A program made the translations under genes and the position numbers. Below the pieces are notes generated by a model. It had not been told where the DNA came from and searched no databases. It worked only from the letters and a program-made list of their open reading frames with translations. 64,000 bases of DNA from WGOA01 sp964429745. GTDB taxonomy: Bacteria; Bacteroidota; Bacteroidia; Chitinophagales; BACL12. Where the stretch lies: contig CAYSDI010000001.1 of the NCBI GenBank assembly GCA_964429745.1, positions 1-64,000 on the forward strand. Direction: 5' to 3'. Within the stretch, counting starts at the first letter, position 1, and every line of letters starts with the position of its first letter. Below are positions 59,368 through 64,000 of this stretch, one piece after another.

Positions 59368-60840
59368 GTGATCCCAAACTTTTCGCTGCGAATCCGGTCT
59401 TTTTTATTTCTCGGGGGAATGGTTCTTGCCTGGAGCGGCTCTGTCTTTTTTTTGAACAGTTGTTCAACAAAAACGGACGGCGATGGCGCCTCTGCTGATG
59501 CCACAAAGCAGGACAGCATTCCTGGCTTCTTCCCGGAAATCGCCACGTTAATCTACGAGAACTGCACCCCTTGCCACCGCGACGGAGGAAGTGGCCCTTT
59601 TCCGATGGCGAGTTATGAAGACATCCGCAAGCGCAGCAAAATGATCAAGCTGGTCACCGGCAAACGGATCATGCCGCCCTGGCCCGCCGACCCAAACTAC
59701 CGCCATTTTCTAAACGAGAAAATCCTGACCGGCGAGCAGATTGACCGCCTGGCTCGCTGGGCGGATGCCGGCGCACCAATTGGCGACACCACACAGCGCG
59801 TTTTTCCGGGGTATTACCCTTCGCAATCCAACCTGGGGGAACCGGATCTGGTGCTCCTCTTTCCACCTTATGCCATTCCAGGCAATAGCCGCGACCAGTT
59901 CCTGCTTATGAAAATCCCGTTTCAACTGGACCACGACACGTTTGTCCGGGCCATAGAATTCATTCCGGGCGAGCGGATGCTGGTGCACCACATGAACGCC
60001 AACCTGATCAGTTATCGCGATGGCGCAAAGGCCAATGTTTACGGTGGCCAGCGCATCGTGCCGACCAATCTCGATGCCCCGGCAGTCAATGTTCAGCGCG
60101 TCATGGACAACCTGAATGACGACGGCAGCTGGCCTGAACTTACCCGCATGGTATGCAATTACCTGCCCGGTGTACAGCACACGGCATACCCGGAGGGAAT
60201 CGGCGGGTTTCGTTTGCCAAAATCCGGCGCCTTCTTTATCAATGATATGCATTATGGACCCTCTTCTGTGCCGCTGACGGACGAAAGCCGGTTCAATTTG
60301 TTTTTTGCCGAGGGTCCCCCTAAGCGGCCAACATATGAGTTTATGATGGGCACTTTTGGCGAAAGTGGCACGCCGCTCGAGCCGCCGTTGGTCGTTCCCC
60401 CAAATGCAGTGATGACCTTGCGCACCCAATTCACCCTGCCCGAAGACATTTCCCTGCTGACCATAAACCCTCATATGCACTTGCTCGGCAAGAGCTTTCT
60501 GGCCTTTGCGCTATCCCCTGCGGGCGATACCATACCGCTCATTCACATTCCGGACTGGAATTTCCGCTGGCAATATTTTTACACGTTTGAAAAAATGTTG
60601 CCGCTGCGCAAAGGCACAACCATTTTTGTGGAAGGGGTCATGGACAATACCCCAGACAACCCGGACAATCCTTACAACCCTCCTCAAACCGTTCGGGAGC
60701 CTACCGAAGGGTCCATGCGCACGGTCGATGAAATGCTGCAGTTCATAGTGACGTACGTTCCCTACCAGGCAGGCGATGAAACCATCAGTCTTGAGGTGCC
60801 GCTTTTGAATGGTCCTGCCAAAGTGCGAGCGCCACAGTAG
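59368..60840 (+). CDS. Cytochrome c / copper monooxygenase-like lipoprotein
   Basis: About 490 residues. GTG 59368 gives a signal with an Arg-containing n-region and lipobox FLNSC; ATG 59419 is the alternative. A c-type heme site CTPCH (about 65) with GPFPMASYEDI and MPPWP follows, as in planctomycete/Bacteroidota heme-binding modules. The second half resembles the copper type II ascorbate-dependent monooxygenase fold: LVHHMNANL, NDMHYGP and INPHMHLLG supply candidate copper ligands. It may oxidise an organic substrate in the periplasm; the substrate is unknown. Confidence 0.78.
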   Translation: MIPNFSLRIRSFLFLGGMVLAWSGSVFFLNSCSTKTDGDGASADATKQDSIPGFFPEIATLIYENCTPCHRDGGSGPFPMASYEDIRKRSKMIKLVTGKRIMPPWPADPNYRHFLNEKILTGEQIDRLARWADAGAPIGDTTQRVFPGYYPSQSNLGEPDLVLLFPPYAIPGNSRDQFLLMKIPFQLDHDTFVRAIEFIPGERMLVHHMNANLISYRDGAKANVYGGQRIVPTNLDAPAVNVQRVMDNLNDDGSWPELTRMVCNYLPGVQHTAYPEGIGGFRLPKSGAFFINDMHYGPSSVPLTDESRFNLFFAEGPPKRPTYEFMMGTFGESGTPLEPPLVVPPNAVMTLRTQFTLPEDISLLTINPHMHLLGKSFLAFALSPAGDTIPLIHIPDWNFRWQYFYTFEKMLPLRKGTTIFVEGVMDNTPDNPDNPYNPPQTVREPTEGSMRTVDEMLQFIVTYVPYQAGDETISLEVPLLNGPAKVRAPQ

Positions 60841-60854
60841 CGACCTGGCTTCAG

Positions 60855-61538
60855 TTAGTCTTGGTCCTGATCTGGGTGCTCAAAAATAACCCGGAGATCA
60901 TCGACGCTCAGATCGGACCCTTCCGGAATCTGCTCCACATGATCCAGAAAAGCGAGGCCCATGGCTTTGGTGCTGGTGCCTGCGGCAGCCCCAACAGAAG
61001 TCATACCAGCGACAGAACCCAAGACGGGAATCCACTTGACGGCTGAGCCCAGCAGGCTTCCCCCCGCGGTGAACAGCCCGTATCCTTTGAGCATGTGCTC
61101 GAGTATTCCCGGTTCTCCTGGCTCGGCCAGGCGTACGCCGTAGCGGTCTGCCAAATCGCGGAGCATTTGGCTTTGGAGCCGGGCCACAAGCGCAAGGTCT
61201 ATGCCGGGCAGTGGAAACATACCCTGTCGGATGGCCCGTTGCCGGTAATCCTCGACCACAAGCAGGGCTTCTTTGCGGCGGATGGATTGAAGCCCATGGG
61301 CCGCTGGCTGCACGGTTTGTGGTTCGCGGCCAGAAACCGGACGTTTCGCCGCGGCCGCTGGTGGGTTGGCGGAGGCTGGTGCGATGTCGATTGACACGGA
61401 GTCGGGTGGCGCGGGGTCAGCACCAGCCGGGTTAGTCTCAGCAGAGTCTGCCAGCGAATCAGCCAACTCGTACAACCGGCGGCGGGTGCGCTGCAGTTGG
61501 GGTTGCCCAGCTTCTGGGTTAGGGTCTTCGGGGTTCAT
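60855..61538 (-). CDS. DUF697/YcjF-like membrane protein
   Basis: About 227 residues from ATG 61538, with the frame open further upstream. The first 100 residues are Pro/Ala-rich and disordered-looking. The second half carries the DUF697 pattern: EDYRQRAIRQGMFPLPGIDL, LQSQMLRDLADRYGVRL, then a Gly/Ala-rich hydrophobic hairpin (AGGSLLGSAVKWIPVLGS). The family often accompanies GTPases, but its function is poorly known. It starts 53 nt after the ParA-like gene on the same strand, suggesting a functional pair at the membrane. Confidence 0.75.
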   Translation of the reverse strand: MNPEDPNPEAGQPQLQRTRRRLYELADSLADSAETNPAGADPAPPDSVSIDIAPASANPPAAAAKRPVSGREPQTVQPAAHGLQSIRRKEALLVVEDYRQRAIRQGMFPLPGIDLALVARLQSQMLRDLADRYGVRLAEPGEPGILEHMLKGYGLFTAGGSLLGSAVKWIPVLGSVAGMTSVGAAAGTSTKAMGLAFLDHVEQIPEGSDLSVDDLRVIFEHPDQDQD

Positions 61539-61591
61539 GGTGCAAGATTTTGCGATCATGGCAGGCGGCGGGCACGCGGGCCCTTCCACCG

Positions 61592-62536
61592 TTATTCCAA
61601 CAGCGTGCGGATAACCACTTCATAGTCTAGCCGAGCCGGATGTTGGCGGTATCCGGCAAACAAGGTAGTGCGATCCTCGAGCGCTTTGCCAAACAAGCTG
61701 CTGGTCCGGATAGGCCGGGGCGCCAGGATGGCTGGGTGGTCGCGCTGGAGACGCTCCCAAGCTTGGCGAGCAATGGTTTCGCGCTGGTCATAGCGGGTCA
61801 ACAAGACCGTTCTTTCCGGAGGGGTAAGATGAAACGTTTCCGCGATAGCAGCCAATTCTGAAAGGGTCAGAGCGAGACCTTTGAAGGAAAACGCGTCTGT
61901 ACCTACCGGAATAATGAGGCGATGCGCCGCGCTGAGCGCCGAAATAGTGGCGGCGCCCAGCGATGGCGGACAATCCAGCACCACCAGGTCAACGTCTTGC
62001 TGGCGCAACACGGCACACACATCTCTGACGGCATTCTTTTGAAGCGTTGGGTGCATCAATGCGCTATCCAACAAACTGTTCTCCAGCGATGACGGCAACA
62101 AAAGCAGCCCCGGCTGGATTTCGTACAAGGCACCAGGCAGATGATCGGCTGGCTTGGACCAGAGGTCGTAAAAAATGGCGTCTTCTTCGCCGGCCTCTAC
62201 CCCGAGCGCCAGACTGGCCGAGGCCTGCGGGTCCAGGTCAAGAATAACCGTTCGGTAGCCAAGGCTGGCTGCACGGGTAGCAAGGGCCAGCGCAGACGTT
62301 GTTTTTCCGATGCCCCCTTTCAGGTTAGCGTGAGCGAAAATGCGGAAAGGATAGCGGCGGCCAGCGCCTTTTAAGATTCGGCGGACAGCAACCGGGTCTA
62401 AGCCTGCACGGCCACTCATCCGCGGAACGAAGTCATCCGCTTGCAATTGCGGCAGCAACTTAGCCAAAGCAAGCCCCATTTCGCGGGCCAGATCTTCGGG
62501 CTGGAGCAGGTAGAGGTAAGTGGTTTGCCCAGTCAC
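61592..62536 (-). CDS. ParA/MinD-family ATPase
   Basis: A 314-residue protein starting at GTG 62536. After about 65 residues of N-terminal extension comes the deviant Walker A KGGIGKTTS (about 72-80), then ILDLDPQASASLAL and DLVVLDCPPSLGAAT (Walker B). ParA ATPases position DNA or protein cargo. No ParB or centromere-like repeats were seen nearby; the adjacent DUF697 gene may encode its partner. Orphan ParA proteins often localise other complexes, so a chromosome-partition role should not be assumed. Confidence 0.88.
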   Translation of the reverse strand: MTGQTTYLYLLQPEDLAREMGLALAKLLPQLQADDFVPRMSGRAGLDPVAVRRILKGAGRRYPFRIFAHANLKGGIGKTTSALALATRAASLGYRTVILDLDPQASASLALGVEAGEEDAIFYDLWSKPADHLPGALYEIQPGLLLLPSSLENSLLDSALMHPTLQKNAVRDVCAVLRQQDVDLVVLDCPPSLGAATISALSAAHRLIIPVGTDAFSFKGLALTLSELAAIAETFHLTPPERTVLLTRYDQRETIARQAWERLQRDHPAILAPRPIRTSSLFGKALEDRTTLFAGYRQHPARLDYEVVIRTLLE

Positions 62537-62578
62537 GTCTAAGTGGGGTTGTGGCGCATTGTAGCGGTGGACCTGCGG

Positions 62579-62615
62579 AAAAAAAAGGCGGGGACCTTAC
62601 CGGAAAAGTCCCCGC
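62579..62615 (-). terminator. Strong intrinsic terminator, minus strand
   Basis: An 8-bp GC-rich stem, GCGGGGAC (62588-62595) with GTCCCCGC (62608-62615), is followed on the minus strand by eight T. It lies upstream of the ParA gene and points to a minus-strand transcript ending here, which must come from the 62.6-63.3 kb region containing the gap. Confidence 0.85.
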
Positions 62616-62657
62616 GCACGTTGTTGAGCCAGAAGAATCTTCCAAAAGGAAAACCCT

Positions 62658-62844
62658 TCAACCTGATGGAGTCCGCTGTCCGATCACCGGCTTGCTTTCG
62701 CTTGCCTTNNNNNNNNNNNNNNNNNNNNNNNNNNNNNNNNNNNNNNNNNNNNNNNNNNNNNNNNNNNNNNNNNNNNNNNNNNNNNNNNNNNNNNNNNNNN
62801 NNNNNNNNTGGCTTGCCTTCGCTTGGCCTGCCTTTTGTGCGCAT
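62658..62844 (-). CDS. Possible small Lys/Ser/Glu-rich gene crossing assembly gap
   Basis: On the minus strand, AGGAG at 62855-62851 lies 6 nt before ATG 62844, which opens MRTKGRPSEGKP before the gap. After the gap one frame reads KASESKPVIGQRTPSG and stops at 62658, 43 nt before a strong terminator. The frames do not join with exactly 100 N, but the gap length is arbitrary. The sequence around the gap repeats GGCAAGC-like units. It is a weak candidate for a small repetitive, charged protein, or the transcript may be non-coding. Confidence 0.25.
62709..62808. other. Assembly gap (100 N) in short repeats
   Basis: Both flanks carry GCTTGCCTT/GCTTTCGCTTGCC-type repeats, but no simple end overlap longer than about 9 bp exists, so real sequence may be missing here. 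Confidence 0.85.
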
Positions 62845-62855
62845 GTTGCGCTCCT

Positions 62856-63308
62856 GAAACAGACCAACGGTGTGCGGGATTCCCTTGGTCGGCCCTGTTG
62901 TGGTTTTTCTGTCTGGCAGCATAAAGCAGCCGTCAGATCAATCTGGGGGAAGGGCTGGGTTTTGACCTGGCAACTCCCAGTTGGAACATGAGCCAACAGC
63001 TCCGAACGGTAGGAACACCAGCAATGAAAGTCGAGCATTCACCAAGGTCAAAATTACCCTTCCCACCCTTGTTCCGGTATCATTTTGCCCCGAAAGCTTC
63101 GCACACTTTCTCCACAATTAGCCAGCATCGGATTTTGTCTAATGGCATTTGGGAAGCATCTTTGAAGGTACCGAAAGTGGCGGCAAATGCTGATGCTAAA
63201 GGATTTTTCCCCGTTCAAACCCTTGGTTTTGGCCCGGTTTTTGCTTCTTTTGACCTACTTGCGCCCTCTATACGCTGTTAATTCTACCCATTACCTACCC
63301 TTTAACCA
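62856..63308. other. Intergenic region without recognised gene
   Basis: About 450 bp between the gap region and the small secreted protein at 63309. Short open frames exist on both strands but none has a recognisable start, family or composition. It presumably contains the promoters for 63309 (plus) and for the minus-strand transcript ended at 62579-62615. Confidence 0.4.
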
Positions 63309-63686
63309 ATGAAACGCTTCAACACCCTCCTTTTCCTGTTCTTTGCCCTTTTGGGCACAAGTGCATTTGCACAAAGCGAAGCCACCGAACAGGCAACCAA
63401 AGTGGCCAAAGAATACGCAACAGTCCTGAACTTCTCCGAGGCTCAAACTGAGCAAGCTAAAAAAGTGTTTGGCGAGCATCTTCGGACCTCACGCGAAAAC
63501 TGGCAGAACACCGACGGCGAGCGCGATGCTTTTAACCTAAAGCAGCAAGCCACGTTCAAAGAAACAGATGCCAAAGTAAAGGCTTTGTTAACCGATGAAC
63601 AGTTGGAAAAATACCTGGAAAATCGCGAAGAGCTCAAGCGCAAAGCCTTGGACCGCTACGTGGGTGAATTCATCGAAAAAGAATGA
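63309..63686 (+). CDS. Small secreted helical protein
   Basis: A 125-residue protein with a clear signal peptide (TLLFLFFALLGTSAFAQ). The mature part is Glu/Lys/Ala-rich and predicted helical, with LNFSEAQTEQAKKVF and KALLTDEQLEKYLENRE. This layout resembles the LTxxQ/Spy-like and DUF-type periplasmic proteins of Bacteroidota, but I cannot assign a family firmly. Its stop overlaps the next start (ATGA), so it is translationally coupled to a START-domain gene. Confidence 0.75.
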   Translation: MKRFNTLLFLFFALLGTSAFAQSEATEQATKVAKEYATVLNFSEAQTEQAKKVFGEHLRTSRENWQNTDGERDAFNLKQQATFKETDAKVKALLTDEQLEKYLENREELKRKALDRYVGEFIEKE

Positions 63687-64000
63687 ACGCAAGCTTTTCT
63701 AAAAAGGCCCTGTCGCTTGGACTGGGCCTTTTCTTTTTTTCTTCAGGCACCCTTTTGGCCCAGTCTGCGTGGAAGTTGGAAAAGGACCAGAACGGCGTGA
63801 AAGTCTACGTGCGCACGGTGGCTAATCAGCCGATGAAGGAATCCAAAGCCATCGTTCAGTTTTCGAGTACGCCAGAGGCTGTACTCGAGGTCATTTTCGA
63901 TTTTCCCCGTTATGGGGAATGGGTACCGCGGGTTATTAACGCCAGAGAAGTGGAGCGCAATGGTGACTCCGAGATCATTTCCTATTCGCTGAACGATTCG
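63683..64000 (+). CDS. START/SRPBCC-domain secreted protein (5' part, cut by window end)
   Basis: The frame begins at ATG 63683, overlapping the preceding stop, and is still open at the window end (106 codons). A signal peptide (ALSLGLGLFFFSSGTLLAQ) is followed by WKLEKDQNGVKVYVR and FSSTPEAVLEVIFDFPRYGEWVPRV, the beginning typical of START-domain lipid-binding proteins. It presumably binds a hydrophobic ligand in the periplasm. Its signal-peptide codons contain a terminator-like hairpin. Confidence 0.8.
   Translation, partial: MNASFSKKALSLGLGLFFFSSGTLLAQSAWKLEKDQNGVKVYVRTVANQPMKESKAIVQFSSTPEAVLEVIFDFPRYGEWVPRVINAREVERNGDSEIISYSLNDS
63702..63740 (+). terminator. Terminator-like hairpin inside the START gene 5' end
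   Basis: AAAAGGCCC (63702-63710) pairs with GGGCCTTTT (63724-63732) across a 13-nt loop, followed by CTTTTTTT. It lies 16 nt after the stop of the small secreted protein and within codons 7-20 of the START-domain gene. It could act as an intrinsic terminator or attenuator unless the region is being translated. Confidence 0.6.

Overview
The window comes from a Bacteroidota chromosome, most likely a Saprospiria/Lewinella-like environmental lineage (lineage is inference). Four large secreted proteins end in a type IX secretion (T9SS) sorting domain, several genes have TAnnTTTG-type -7 boxes, Shine-Dalgarno sequences are mostly absent, and TPR-histidine-kinase and CotH/lamin-tail proteins occur. 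No rRNA, tRNA, CRISPR array, transposase or phage gene was seen. Three runs of exactly 100 N (40795-40894, 50847-50946, 62709-62808) are scaffold gaps.

Layout. (1) 0.1-17.7 kb: uptake and storage of alpha-glucan. Two divergent SLC45-type MFS sugar transporters are followed by a minus-strand series: response regulator, periplasmic type I pullulanase, GlgE, maltokinase, GlgB, a cyclomaltodextrinase-type GH13, a GH57/DUF3536 protein and a GH25 muramidase. (2) 17.8-36 kb: an exopolysaccharide locus with a Wzc-like chain-length protein, phosphoglycosyltransferase, flippase, O-antigen-ligase/polymerase protein, five glycosyltransferases, an acetyltransferase, a sulfotransferase, a half-length TolC-like protein and a DCC oxidoreductase beside a broken HTTM-like gene. 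(3) 36-56.3 kb: extracellular starch attack. It holds a 1.5-kresidue malectin/T9SS protein, two T9SS amylases, a CotH protein, an esterase, two GH13 lipoproteins and pgi. (4) 56.5-64 kb: TPR histidine kinase, redoxin plus cytochrome/copper-monooxygenase pair, DUF697 plus ParA pair, and a small secreted protein followed by a START-domain gene cut by the window end.

How it fits together. Secreted and surface GH13 enzymes (eight GH13 genes in all) would cut starch-like glucans, periplasmic pullulanase and cyclomaltodextrinase would finish oligosaccharides, and the MFS proteins would import maltose. Maltokinase and GlgE could then turn maltose directly into new glucan branched by GlgB. Trehalose synthase, the usual maltose source for this route, is absent here, as are SusC/SusD. 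Two palindromic DNA motifs recur. AGTGT-N7-ACACT lies in front of the transporters and both T9SS amylases, and once downstream of the pullulanase. AACATA-N3-TATGTT and related palindromes occur in pairs with 21 bp centre-to-centre spacing near a transporter, the cyclomaltodextrinase and pgi. They may mark a local regulon. Other notable points are three short tandem-repeat arrays within 4 kb, a spurious-looking assembly gap whose closure restores a lipoprotein signal, and homopolymer tracts in three exopolysaccharide genes.
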